Assembly: GCA_029240245.1 (NCBI GenBank)
Contig: JARBTJ010000042.1
Coordinates: 1-45,788 of the forward strand
Length of the DNA stretch: 45,788 nucleotides
Source: Herbinix sp.
GTDB taxonomy: Bacteria > Bacillota > Clostridia > Lachnospirales > Lachnospiraceae
Direction of reading: 5' to 3'
Of the stretch, positions 17,305 through 25,588 are shown in pieces. Made by a program: the position numbers and the translations under genes. Positions within the stretch are counted from its first letter, which is position 1, and every line of letters starts with the position of its first letter. The notes beneath the pieces are model-generated. The model was not told where the DNA came from. It did no database searches and worked only from the letters and a program-made list of their open reading frames with translations.

Positions 17305-17556
17305 ATGAAAATATTTAACATCAGTGATATTGAAGGTTTTTTTGATGTAGTCAATTCCTGTAAAGGTAAAGTAGAATTAATATCCGAGGAAGGAGATCGT
17401 ATTAATTTAAAATCGAAATTATCTCAGTACTTTTCCATGGCTAAAATATTTTCCGACGGCATGATAAATGAACTTGAAATCATTGCTTACGAGCATGAGG
17501 ATGTGGATAAATTGATTCAATATATGGTCCAGGGTGGAGAAGCGAAGCATTCATAA
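17305..17556 (+). CDS. Small conserved protein, HPr-like in character, function unknown
   Basis: This 83-residue acidic protein has a strand-helix-strand look (MKIFNISDIEGFFDVVNSCKGKV at the start, about 23 residues) and a VDKLIQYM helix at the end. Size and spacing recall HPr-fold small proteins, but neither the HPr active-site His nor the regulatory Ser motif is present, so a phosphocarrier role is not supported. AGGAGG is 6 nt upstream of ATG 17305. It lies divergent from glmS and is closed by its own terminator, so it is a single-gene unit. I cannot assign a function. Confidence 0.7.
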   Translation: MKIFNISDIEGFFDVVNSCKGKVELISEEGDRINLKSKLSQYFSMAKIFSDGMINELEIIAYEHEDVDKLIQYMVQGGEAKHS

Positions 17557-17571
17557 AAGAAAGTCAAAAAT

Positions 17572-17608
17572 AACCGGAGAAACCCGTGAAGCGTGTTCCT
17601 CCGGTTTT
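17572..17608 (+). terminator. Terminator after the small gene
   Basis: AACCGGAG (17572-17579) pairs with CTCCGGTT (17599-17606), followed by TTTTG. Confidence 0.75.
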
Positions 17609-17668
17609 GTTAGCTGTCCAGGATATTAGCAATTCTCTATATAGCTACAGTACTTGGTAAAAATGTAG

Positions 17669-17788
17669 AATACCGGACTTATTGATCACAAAGGTACTGA
17701 TGGTACGGGCTGCCATATCGATATTCTGACCAGAACAATTTATACTTCGGATGGTATGAATTTACCGATAGGTTTTATCTTTCTATAG
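17669..17788 (+). pseudogene. Possible gene remnant (39 codons, no start)
   Basis: After a TAG at 17666, a frame stays open to TAG 17786-17788 and encodes a protein-like stretch containing DHKGTDGTGCHID and TIYTSDGMNLPI. There is no start codon with a ribosome site. It may be the remains of a gene, or chance. The rest of the gap 17609-17851 shows nothing else. Confidence 0.25.
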
Positions 17789-17851
17789 CAATGAAAACAT
17801 AAATTTGCTCATATAATAATGTAATAAGTGAATAACAACTTGAGGTTTTCT

Positions 17852-19150
17852 ATGATAATACATGTAGTACAAGAGGGGGATACCATTGATTCGATAGCAA
17901 CTACCTATGAAGTTCCGATGAAACGATTAATTTACGACAACGGACTTAAGAATCCGGATAATTTAGTAATTGGGCAAGCGATAGTTATTACGTATCCAGA
18001 ACAAATACATGTGGTTCAGGAAGGCGATACCTTAATAAGCATAGCAGATTTTTACGGGGTTACAATTATGCAGCTATTAAGAAACAATCCATTTCTCTCA
18101 GAAAGAGAATACCTGTTTCCGGATGAGACCATTGTAATCAGATATGAGACCATAGGGCAAATGCTGACGAACGGATATGCATTTGCATTTATTGATATCG
18201 ATATACTGGAAAAGACATTACCATACCTGACCTATTTATCTGTTTATAATTATCGAACTACCAACGAGGGTGATATCATCAGCTACTATGATGATACGGA
18301 GATTATCCGAATTATCAAAGAATATGAAGTTATACCACTGATGTTGTTAACAACTACATCTACACGGGGAGATGAAAATATTGAAGCTGCCTATGAAATA
18401 TTATTAAATCAAGAATATCAGGATCGGTATATTGAAAGAATTCTTGCTGTCTTACAGGAAAAAGGTTTTTATGGGATCAATATTACGTTTCAATATGTTA
18501 GTATCTCAAACCAAAGGCTACATGATGAGCTCTTTAGAAGAATAAAAGATAGATTAACTAGAGAGGGCTATCTGGTTTTTGTAACGATAAATCCAAATTT
18601 AAATTTTATCGGTAATGAAATACAATTCGAGAGGGTTGATTATTCGGGAATCGGCCAATTGGCAGATGGTGTGATGATAATGACCTACAATTGGGGCTCC
18701 TCTTATGGACCTCCGGCACCGGTCAGTTCTATCAATTTGATAAGAGAATTGTTGGATTATACGGTTGATTTGATACCACCGGAAAAAGTATATATAGGTT
18801 TACCAATATTGGGTTATGATTGGGAGCTTCCCTATGTGGTTGGCAGATCGAGAGCAGTATCACTAACCTTAGAAACGGCTATTGATCTGGCCTATGCGGT
18901 AAATGCTGTAATACAATTTGATGAAACGTCCCAAACACCGTTTTTTCAATATGAAATGAGGGTAAATGGCAGGCAGGTGCAGCATATTGTGTGGTTTATT
19001 GATGCAAGAAGCATGGAGGCATTGGTGAACTTAGTTTCAGAATATGGATTACTTGGTACCGGTATTTGGAATATTATGAACTTTATTCCGCAATTATGGC
19101 TGGTGATAAGTTCGCAATATGATATTGTAAAAGATGACACTTTAACTTAA
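17852..19150 (+). CDS. LysM-GH18 (spore-type YaaH-like) protein with a lost active site
   Basis: The 432-residue protein begins with two LysM modules (about 2-48 and 52-98; each starts IHVVQEGDT), which bind peptidoglycan or chitin-like glycans. A glycoside hydrolase family 18 barrel follows (about 105-420), of the type in the YaaH/YdhD spore-coat and cortex-related proteins. The GH18 catalytic signature DxxDxDxE corresponds here to residues 207-214, which read YGINITFQ: all four acids are replaced (Y207, N210, T212, Q214). The MTYNWGSSYGPPAP strand and the GLPILGYDW strand remain well kept. It is therefore probably a non-catalytic binding protein. No signal peptide is seen, as in spore-coat LysM proteins. 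ATG 17852 follows GAGG; GTG 17828 is an alternative. The stop codon lies in a MITE remnant. Confidence 0.82.
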   Translation: MIIHVVQEGDTIDSIATTYEVPMKRLIYDNGLKNPDNLVIGQAIVITYPEQIHVVQEGDTLISIADFYGVTIMQLLRNNPFLSEREYLFPDETIVIRYETIGQMLTNGYAFAFIDIDILEKTLPYLTYLSVYNYRTTNEGDIISYYDDTEIIRIIKEYEVIPLMLLTTTSTRGDENIEAAYEILLNQEYQDRYIERILAVLQEKGFYGINITFQYVSISNQRLHDELFRRIKDRLTREGYLVFVTINPNLNFIGNEIQFERVDYSGIGQLADGVMIMTYNWGSSYGPPAPVSSINLIRELLDYTVDLIPPEKVYIGLPILGYDWELPYVVGRSRAVSLTLETAIDLAYAVNAVIQFDETSQTPFFQYEMRVNGRQVQHIVWFIDARSMEALVNLVSEYGLLGTGIWNIMNFIPQLWLVISSQYDIVKDDTLT

Positions 19151-19179
19151 AGTGCATAGCACCTTTTGACACTTTAACC
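19134..19179. mobile_element. MITE remnant at the 3' end of the GH18 gene
   Basis: GACACTTTAAC is followed by TTAAAGTGCATAGCACC and TTTTGACACTTTAACC. This matches the left end (reverse orientation) of the full elements at 31765 and 37027: AAGTGCATAGCACCTTTTG is shared with the 37027 copy except for strand. CACTTTAA-C-TTAAAGTG forms a perfect palindrome that includes the TAA stop of the GH18 gene. It could act as a 3' hairpin. Confidence 0.7.
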
Positions 19180-19380
19180 ATTTATATATATTTATTAATA
19201 GTGGCTAGTATTCACATAAACATTAATTAACAGTTTAAGAAGTAATAGTTACTTGCGAAATCACATAAAAACACGAAATATTCAGATACTATTGTTGAAA
19301 TAAAAAACATTATTTAGCTATACAATTAATGAAATATACGTTTCGTCAGTTATATTTTATTCGAAGAAAGGAGCATGAAT
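19180..19380. other. AT-rich spacer before the small gene
   Basis: No gene seen. A TACAAT (19321-19326) is a possible -10 but the nearest TTGAAA is 20 nt away, too far to be convincing. Confidence 0.3.
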
Positions 19381-19593
19381 ATGAGTTTGATTGATAAAGA
19401 GCATCCACTTCCGGTTGGACTTGGAATGAGACTTGCGCTGGATATGGAAGCAATGACAAACTTTGTTAATTTGTCGGAAGATAATAAGCAACAGCTTGTA
19501 AATTATATAGAGGGATCAACATCGGGGGATGAAGCGAAAAGCCGTGTAACTGAGGTGGTAAGTAACCTTCATAAAGGAAATTCGTTTCATTAA
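19381..19593 (+). CDS. Small conserved protein of unknown function
   Basis: The 70-residue soluble protein has the segment HPLPVGLGMRLALDMEAM near its start and a C-terminal helical part ending VVSNLHKGN. Short Firmicute proteins with a PLPxGxGMxLA... motif are common, but I know no function for them. ATG 19381 is chosen because AAAGGAG (19367-19373) lies 7 nt upstream; ATG 19375 is in frame but only 1 nt from the site. It appears to be a single-gene unit. Confidence 0.72.
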   Translation: MSLIDKEHPLPVGLGMRLALDMEAMTNFVNLSEDNKQQLVNYIEGSTSGDEAKSRVTEVVSNLHKGNSFH

Positions 19594-19773
19594 AAGTGTA
19601 TCATTTACGCTTACTTCATTGCCTAAATCATCAGAAGTATTCATAGATACTGGAGTATCAAATTTAGACAAGATTTATAAACACCGCAAATTTTTGTTTT
19701 ATCACTAAGTAGTAAAAAGGGTATGAGGAATATTCCTACATTTATTGATATCATCAATGAAAGATATATTATC

Positions 19774-19812
19774 AAAAGCTGCAGGATTGTAATGAAATCC
19801 TGCAGCTTTTAG
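19774..19812. terminator. Bidirectional terminator between the small gene and degV
   Basis: A perfect 15-bp stem, AAAAGCTGCAGGATT (19774-19788) with AATCCTGCAGCTTTT (19796-19810), has A-runs on one side and T-runs on the other, so it works for both converging transcripts. Between 19594 and 19773 I see nothing. Confidence 0.92.
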
Positions 19813-19877
19813 TTGTGTTTGAATAAAAACCAATTTACAATTTGTACTTATAAAGATAAGACATGGCTATATAATAA

Positions 19878-20753
19878 CTATCGAGGGTTACCTACAAAAA
19901 ACAGTGCTACGGTACCGGGGCCGGCATGTGATCCGATGGTAGGACTGATGCAATTGATTAAGCATTTATCTATGCCAAAGCGTTCCTTAATCTGTGCAGC
20001 TACAAACTTTGCATCTTCTTCACAATCTCCATGGCTGATGAAAACTATATTATTCTGGAAACCGTCGATCCGTTTTTCCATATTATCAACTAATGTAATG
20101 AGAGATTTTTTTCTGCCGCGGGCGTTTTCTAAAGGAATTAAATGACCTTCGTTATCAACATGAAGAACGGGTTTAACATTAATCAACGTTCCGATGATGG
20201 CGGTTGCCTTTGAAACACGTCCTCCACGGTGCAAATGATGAAGATCATCCACGGTAAATACATGGCATAAGTTAAGCTTATTCTGTTCCAGCCAATCGGC
20301 GATTTCCTCCATAGTCTTTCCGCTTTCCTTTAGTTCAGCAGCCTTGTGAACCAGGAGACCTTCACCAAGGGAAGCACAAAGGGAATCAATTACGGTTATT
20401 TTTACTTCCGGTTTCTCTTCACACAACTCTCTGGCCACGGTAACTGCTACAGAACAGCTGCCGCTTAATCCGGAGGAAAATGCAATGTGCAGAATATCAT
20501 AGCCTTCCTCAAGAAGACCTGTAAATACTTCTCTGGCACTGTCTGGATTTACTGCCATGGTAGTCGGCATTGCACCACCGCGCATCTTTGCATAAAAATC
20601 TTTCGAACTTAATTCGTTTTTATCACCGTAAACAGTGCCGCTAAAACTGTAATATAGAGGCAGAAGTTTTATATTATGCTGTATTAAATATTCCTGCGGT
20701 AAGTCACAGGTGGTATCTGTAGTTATAATGAATTTCTTCACGTTAAACACCAT
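19878..20753 (-). CDS. DegV family fatty-acid-binding protein
   Basis: The 291-residue protein has the DegV plan. The N-terminal FIITTDTTCDLP motif and the FSSGLSGS motif form the lipid carboxylate site. It also has AINVKPVLHVDNEGHL-type features and a C-terminal GSHAGPGTVALFF. Members bind long-chain fatty acids, and in Firmicutes the FakB-type members present them to the FakA kinase for phospholipid synthesis. No fakA is visible here. AGGAAGGG lies just before ATG 20753; a GTG at 20741 would give the more usual VKKFIITTDT start. It is a single gene with its own promoter and terminator. Confidence 0.9.
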   Translation of the reverse strand: MVFNVKKFIITTDTTCDLPQEYLIQHNIKLLPLYYSFSGTVYGDKNELSSKDFYAKMRGGAMPTTMAVNPDSAREVFTGLLEEGYDILHIAFSSGLSGSCSVAVTVARELCEEKPEVKITVIDSLCASLGEGLLVHKAAELKESGKTMEEIADWLEQNKLNLCHVFTVDDLHHLHRGGRVSKATAIIGTLINVKPVLHVDNEGHLIPLENARGRKKSLITLVDNMEKRIDGFQNNIVFISHGDCEEDAKFVAAQIKERFGIDKCLINCISPTIGSHAGPGTVALFFVGNPR

Positions 20754-20821
20754 TCCCTTCCTAAGCATTTTATAAATTGAAATATACGTAGAATAATGTA
20801 GTTTTTATTACGATATCATAT

Positions 20822-20851
20822 ATTATAACATACTATAAACTATAGTTTCAA
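20822..20851 (-). promoter_or_regulatory. degV promoter with spacer palindrome
   Basis: On the minus strand TTGAAA (20851-20846), 18 nt, then TGT-TATAAT (-10 at 20827-20822). AAACTATAGTTT (20837-20848), a perfect 12-bp palindrome, overlaps the -35 and spacer and may be an operator, e.g. for a lipid-responsive regulator (inference). Confidence 0.55.
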
Positions 20852-20950
20852 TATTATTTTCCAAAATTATCAATATATATTACCAGAAAAAACAATAGTT
20901 ATATTCTGGTTTGTTTCCATGATTTTAATTCATAATAATGACATCGATTG

Positions 20951-21044
20951 TTATAAATGCAAAAAACTCAATTGAAATAAATGAAAAAACTCAATTGTTA
21001 TAAATGTAAAAACTCAATTGTTATAAATGTAAAAAACTCTTTTC
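20951..21044 (+). repeat. Four direct repeats (23-24 nt) upstream of the SCIFF promoter
   Basis: Units at 20951-20974, 20975-20997, 20998-21020 and 21021-21044 share TTATAAATGxAAAAA(A)CTCAATTG. The last unit diverges at its end (CTCTTTTC) where it meets the -35 region. A part-unit ATTG precedes the first. Period is near two helical turns, as in regulator-binding arrays. Confidence 0.88.
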
Positions 21045-21068
21045 TTATGCATATACATATGATATAAT
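21040..21068 (+). promoter_or_regulatory. scfA promoter (extended -10)
   Basis: TGA-TATAAT with the -10 at 21063-21068 and a weak -35 TTTTCT (21040-21045). The -35 is poor, so activation by a protein on the adjacent repeats or dependence on the TGn element is likely. Confidence 0.65.
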
Positions 21069-21104
21069 AGCAAAAAGTTAATAGTTGCTAAGGAGGCTTA
21101 AGAA

Positions 21105-21248
21105 ATGAAACATATCAAGACTTTAAACACAAAGAACTTGAAGGATACCATGAAAAAGGGTGGCTGCGGCGAGTGCCAGACATCATGCCAGTCAGCGTGC
21201 AAGACATCCTGTACCGTTGGTAATCAAATCTGTGAAAACAACAATTAG
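21105..21248 (+). CDS. scfA: SCIFF peptide (six-cysteine-in-forty-five ranthipeptide precursor)
   Basis: This 47-residue precursor has exactly six cysteines (C21, C24, C28, C32, C36, C43) in the family pattern CGECQTSCQSACKTSC, followed by the TVGNQ tail. The N-terminal 20 residues (MKHIKTLNTKNLKDTMKKGG) serve as leader. SCIFF peptides are near-universal in Clostridia. The adjacent radical SAM enzyme links cysteine sulfur to a neighbouring residue (ranthipeptide thioether). They are thought to act in cell-density sensing. AGGAGG lies 8 nt before the ATG. The gene was not listed by length-limited ORF calling but the motif is unmistakable. scfB follows after 169 nt. Confidence 0.96.
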   Translation: MKHIKTLNTKNLKDTMKKGGCGECQTSCQSACKTSCTVGNQICENNN

Positions 21249-21327
21249 ATAATAGATACATATTATGCACACAATTTACTATGATTAGATAGTAAGCCGG
21301 TTAGAAGCGATCTATCGACATGAATTC

Positions 21328-21387
21328 GGGGCTGCCTTATAATATTTTCTGCAGAGGATTTTTCGGAAAATATCTTAAGACAGTCCC
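21328..21387 (+). ncRNA. Long hairpin between scfA and scfB
   Basis: GGGGCTG (21328-21334) pairs with CAGTCCC (21381-21387), and the stem continues inward through CTTA/TAAG and AATATTTTC/GAAAATAT with three mismatches. No U-tract follows, so it is not a normal terminator. It may protect or limit the mRNA so that peptide is made in excess of its maturase (inference). Confidence 0.6.
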
Positions 21388-21417
21388 ATTCGTTGTGAAT
21401 GTTTAGGGAGGATGAAG

Positions 21418-22845
21418 ATGGTTCATCAGTTTAAGAATAATGGTTACAATATCGTTTTGGATGTTAACAGCGGTATGGTACATGTAGTCGATGATTTGGC
21501 ATATGATATCATTGCTATGTATGAGAAGAATAACCATGGAAGTATTGTATCAGCCATGGTGGAAAAATATACCCAGCCCCAATTTATGAAGCTGGTTACA
21601 AACGAAGAAAACCGTAATCTTGATTTTACGGAACAAATAGAGTCTCTGGTACAGCAAATACTTGAAGTACTTGAGAATATCGGGCAGTTGAAAAAGGAAG
21701 GTGCCCTCTTTACGAATGATGTTTACGAATCCTACATCAAAGAGTTCAAGCAACGCTCTACGGTAGTGAAAGCCCTTTGCCTACATATTGCCCATGACTG
21801 TAACCTTGCCTGCAGATATTGCTTTGCTGAGGAAGGGGAATATAAGGGAGGCCGTTCCCTCATGAGTTATGAGGTCGGAAAACAGGCACTTGATTTTCTG
21901 ATTGCCAATTCCGGCAATCGACGTAATCTGGAAGTGGATTTCTTTGGCGGTGAACCCTTGATGAACTTTCAGGTGGTGAAAGATCTTGTAAAATACGGAC
22001 GTGAACAGGAGGAACTTCATAATAAGAAGTTCCGATTTACCCTTACCACAAACGGTGTATTGCTGGATGATGAGGTCATGGAATTTGCCAATAAGGAAAT
22101 GAACAATGTTGTTCTCAGTATAGACGGAAGAAAAGAAATCAACGATCATATGAGACCCAGTCGAAATGGTAAGGGAAGCTATGATTTGATTCTTCCGAAA
22201 TTTGAAAAACTTGCGGAAAGCAGGAAGCAGACCAATTATTATGTCCGAGGTACTTTTACTCATTATAACTTAGACTTTGCAGAGGATGTGAAGCATCTGG
22301 CTGATCTGGGCTTTAAACAAATCTCCGTGGAACCGGTGGTTGCACTTCCCGAAGAGCCGTATGCGATTACGAAAGAAGATCTTCCGGTGTTATTTGCGGA
22401 ATATGATAAGCTTGCTAAACTAATGATAGAAAGAAAAAGAGAAGGAAAAGAATTTAACTTTTTCCATTTCATGATTGATTTGACCGGCGGACCTTGTGTC
22501 GCAAAGCGTTTATCCGGTTGCGGTTCCGGCACGGAATATCTTGCCGTGACCCCTTGGGGTGACTTGTACCCCTGCCACCAGTTTGTCGGCATACCGGAAT
22601 TTTTAATGGGTAATGTATTTGAGGGAGTAAAAAACATAGAGCTTCGCGGCGTATTTAAGCAATGCAATGTTTATTCCAAAGAAAAATGCAGGAATTGTTT
22701 TGCTAAATTTTACTGCAGTGGTGGCTGTGCAGCGAACTCCTACAAATTCCAGGAAAATATAAATGATGTATACGATATCGGATGTGAATTACAGAAAAAG
22801 CGAGTAGAATGCGCCATTATGCTTAAGGCTGCCGAAGCAGAATAA
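21418..22845 (+). CDS. scfB: SCIFF radical SAM maturase
   Basis: The 475-residue enzyme is the thioether-forming radical SAM maturase of SCIFF peptides. An N-terminal RRE-like peptide-binding segment (about 1-115) comes first. The radical SAM motif CNLACRYC follows (C128, C132, C135), with FFGGEPLMNF as the SAM-binding GGE region. A C-terminal SPASM domain holds further clusters (YPCHQFVG, KCRNCFAKFYCSGGC and a final GCEL). ATG 21418 is preferred because GGGAGG (21406-21411) is 6 nt away; ATG 21412 abuts it. It always pairs with scfA in Clostridia, and does here. Confidence 0.95.
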   Translation: MVHQFKNNGYNIVLDVNSGMVHVVDDLAYDIIAMYEKNNHGSIVSAMVEKYTQPQFMKLVTNEENRNLDFTEQIESLVQQILEVLENIGQLKKEGALFTNDVYESYIKEFKQRSTVVKALCLHIAHDCNLACRYCFAEEGEYKGGRSLMSYEVGKQALDFLIANSGNRRNLEVDFFGGEPLMNFQVVKDLVKYGREQEELHNKKFRFTLTTNGVLLDDEVMEFANKEMNNVVLSIDGRKEINDHMRPSRNGKGSYDLILPKFEKLAESRKQTNYYVRGTFTHYNLDFAEDVKHLADLGFKQISVEPVVALPEEPYAITKEDLPVLFAEYDKLAKLMIERKREGKEFNFFHFMIDLTGGPCVAKRLSGCGSGTEYLAVTPWGDLYPCHQFVGIPEFLMGNVFEGVKNIELRGVFKQCNVYSKEKCRNCFAKFYCSGGCAANSYKFQENINDVYDIGCELQKKRVECAIMLKAAEAE

Positions 22846-22931
22846 TGTGCCCGAGGGTTTTCGTTTTGCATTGATATCTCGGGGTATTATGCATCTGCGA
22901 AAAACAGGACAAGTTATCTTACGGAGGGTAC

Positions 22932-24698
22932 ATGGAAAACTGGGTACTGAAAAATAAAAAGGCTGATTTTGAAGGCCTCTCACAAACCTGCGGAATCAGT
23001 GAAGTAATGGCCAGATGCCTCGTCAACAAGGGCTTTGAAAAACCGGAGGAAATAGAGGCATTTTTAAAGCCTAAAATAGAGGACCTTCATGACCCGTCTG
23101 ATATGAAGGATATGGATAAGGCTATTAATATTCTCAAAGATAAGATCAGAGACGGGAAAAAGATACGAATTATCGGTGATTATGATGTAGACGGAGTAGT
23201 TGCAACTTATGTACTTTACCGGACGCTTAAGCTGGTAGGTGCGAATGCGGATTATGATATTCCCGACCGTATAAAAGATGGCTATGGCATCAATATTAAT
23301 ATGGTAGAGAAGGCAAGGGCAGAAATGGTAGATACCATACTGACTTGTGATAACGGTATTGTCGCTATGGACCAGGTATTATACGCTAAAAGCTGTGGAA
23401 TGACAGTTATCATTACTGATCATCATAATCTGGCGGAGTCTGAGGATAAAGAGGTAATCCTGCCACAGGCAGATGCTATCATTAATCCGAAACAACCCGA
23501 TTGCAGTTATCCGTTCAAATGTCTTTGTGGTGCTGCCATTGCGTATAAATTGATGACCGTCCTTCTGGACAGTTTCAATTGCGAAAGCAAAGTGAATATT
23601 CATAAATATAAAGAAGAGCTTTTATCCTATATTGCGATTGCTACCATATGTGATGTTATGGATTTGATAGATGAAAACCGGATTATGGTAAAGCATGGTT
23701 TGGCACAATTACAACATACAGAAAATAAGGGTCTTCTGGCATTAATGGATATTTGCCAGATAGACCGTGAGCAACTAGCTGCTTTTCACCTGGGATTTAT
23801 CATTGGGCCTTGTCTAAATGCTTCGGGAAGACTTAATACTGCTAAGAAAGGCCTTGAGCTTCTCCTGGCAGAAACGAAAGAAGAGGCTGTCGGACTCGCG
23901 AAAGAAGTTAAATTATTGAATGATTTACGTAAGGATATGACAGCTGAAAATGTTGAAAAAGCGGTTAGACTGATTGAAAGCAGCGAACTAGCAAAGGATA
24001 AAATCTTAGTGGTATATTTACCGGATTGCCATGAAAGCATTGCCGGTATCATCGCAGGACGGGTAAGGGAACGTTTTCATAAGCCCACCATTATCCTGAC
24101 CGATGCTGAGGACTGTATCAAGGGCTCTGCCAGAAGCGTTGAGTGTTACAATATGATAGAAGAATTATGCAAATACAGAGATTTACTGATAAAAGTCGGA
24201 GGACATCCAATGGCGGCCGGTTTATCCATACAACCTGCCAATGTTAGCTACTTAAGACAACGCCTGAATGAAAATACCGTATTAACGGATGAAATGCTTA
24301 TGCCAAAAGTAGCCATTGATATATTACTGCCTTTCGGTTATATCACAGAGCCGTTGATTCATGAGTTAAAACAGCTGGAGCCCTTCGGGAAAGGCAATGA
24401 CAAGCCTTTATTTGCAGAAAAGGATTTAAGAATCAAATCGGCCTTCCTGATCGGGAAAAGCAACAACGGAATTCGGTTTAAAGTCGAGAATCAATACGGA
24501 AGAGAAATGGAAGCTTTATATTTTGGTGATGTGGAAGGATTTTTTACCTACATCGAAGCTACCTATGGCAGGGAAGAGGCAGAAAAGTTGAAAACAGGTA
24601 GAAGTTTAAAGGCTACGCTTACCATTACATACCTACCACGGATCAATGAATATAACGGTTTTAAAAACATACAACTTATGATTCAAAATTACCGATAA
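22932..24698 (+). CDS. recJ: Single-stranded-DNA-specific exonuclease RecJ
   Basis: The 588-residue protein is the 5'-3' ssDNA exonuclease of recombination and mismatch repair. It has the DHH-family motifs: IIGDYDVDGVVAT (motif I), DHHN after ITDHHNLAES (motif III), the DHHA1 motif GGHPMAAG, and a C-terminal OB-like domain. Metal ligands D, D and HH are intact. It is shorter than Bacillus RecJ because it lacks the extra C-terminal domain but matches clostridial lengths. CGGAGGG lies before ATG 22932. An 86-nt gap separates it from scfB and a weak hairpin follows. Confidence 0.93.
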   Translation: MENWVLKNKKADFEGLSQTCGISEVMARCLVNKGFEKPEEIEAFLKPKIEDLHDPSDMKDMDKAINILKDKIRDGKKIRIIGDYDVDGVVATYVLYRTLKLVGANADYDIPDRIKDGYGININMVEKARAEMVDTILTCDNGIVAMDQVLYAKSCGMTVIITDHHNLAESEDKEVILPQADAIINPKQPDCSYPFKCLCGAAIAYKLMTVLLDSFNCESKVNIHKYKEELLSYIAIATICDVMDLIDENRIMVKHGLAQLQHTENKGLLALMDICQIDREQLAAFHLGFIIGPCLNASGRLNTAKKGLELLLAETKEEAVGLAKEVKLLNDLRKDMTAENVEKAVRLIESSELAKDKILVVYLPDCHESIAGIIAGRVRERFHKPTIILTDAEDCIKGSARSVECYNMIEELCKYRDLLIKVGGHPMAAGLSIQPANVSYLRQRLNENTVLTDEMLMPKVAIDILLPFGYITEPLIHELKQLEPFGKGNDKPLFAEKDLRIKSAFLIGKSNNGIRFKVENQYGREMEALYFGDVEGFFTYIEATYGREEAEKLKTGRSLKATLTITYLPRINEYNGFKNIQLMIQNYR

Positions 24699-24718
24699 TA
24701 GCGTATTTATGCTATTTT
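24697..24718 (+). terminator. Weak hairpin terminator after recJ
   Basis: AATAGC (24697-24702) pairs with GCTATT (24711-24716), followed by TT. The left arm overlaps the recJ stop. Short, so uncertain. The rest of 24719-24919 shows no gene. Confidence 0.35.
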
Positions 24719-24919
24719 CGGCGGAATTTCCGGGTGTATGCACAAATATTCTTTACGAATGATAAACTATAGTGATATAATTATCATCTATAAATAGTCG
24801 ATCAATATAGTAAATATGAAAATCTGAGTGCCGGATGTTCGTTCACATCTGACCTACAAAATAAGCAAAATTTTGCACAGACTATTGATTGTCCGTTGTT
24901 ACGGGCAGATGGAGGAGAT

Positions 24920-25444
24920 ATGAAAATGTTAGAGGATTATGTAAGAAGCATTCCGGATTTTCCGGAACCGGGAATCATTTTTCGTGATGTGACTAGTATT
25001 TTACAGGACAGGGACGGACTTAAACTGGCAATCGAACAAATGCAGGAGCTACTTGACGATGTGGATTTTGATGTTGTCGTAGGTCCCGAATCAAGAGGTT
25101 TTATCTTTGGTGTTCCCATTGCTTATAATTTATATAAACCTTTTATTCCGATTCGTAAAAAAGGCAAGCTTCCTTGTGAAACCATTTCCATGGAATATGA
25201 TCTGGAATACGGAACAGCAGTGATAGAAATGCATAAGGATGCAATACAACCCGGTCAAAGAGTTGTTATCGTGGATGATTTAATTGCAACCGGCGGAACC
25301 ATTGAAGCAATTACTAAACTCATTCAGTCACTTGGTGGTGAAGTGGTGAAAATTATTTTTCTTATGGAATTAAAGGGCTTAAACGGACGTAAAAAGCTGG
25401 ATGGTTACGACGTGGAAGCTGTAATTCAATATGAAGGTAAATAA
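24920..25444 (+). CDS. apt: Adenine phosphoribosyltransferase
   Basis: The 174-residue enzyme salvages adenine to AMP with PRPP. It has the family start LEDYVRSIPDFPEPGI, the FRDVTSIL segment, GPESRGFIFG, and the PRPP loop VVIVDDLIATGGT. Length is standard. ATG 24920 with GGAGGA just upstream gives MKMLEDY, the common N-terminus; the frame extends to TTG 24896 without support. In many Clostridia apt lies directly before rel, as here, joining purine salvage and (p)ppGpp control. Confidence 0.95.
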   Translation: MKMLEDYVRSIPDFPEPGIIFRDVTSILQDRDGLKLAIEQMQELLDDVDFDVVVGPESRGFIFGVPIAYNLYKPFIPIRKKGKLPCETISMEYDLEYGTAVIEMHKDAIQPGQRVVIVDDLIATGGTIEAITKLIQSLGGEVVKIIFLMELKGLNGRKKLDGYDVEAVIQYEGK

Positions 25445-25588
25445 ATAGAATACTTAAAAATAACATAATCGGGCGAAACATTGAAAGAAAGCTTGATTAA
25501 TTATTAATTTTGATGTAATATAACTCATATTTTAATGCGACAAATATTTTATGATACTTTATGTGTGGTATTTCAAGGTGGTGATATC

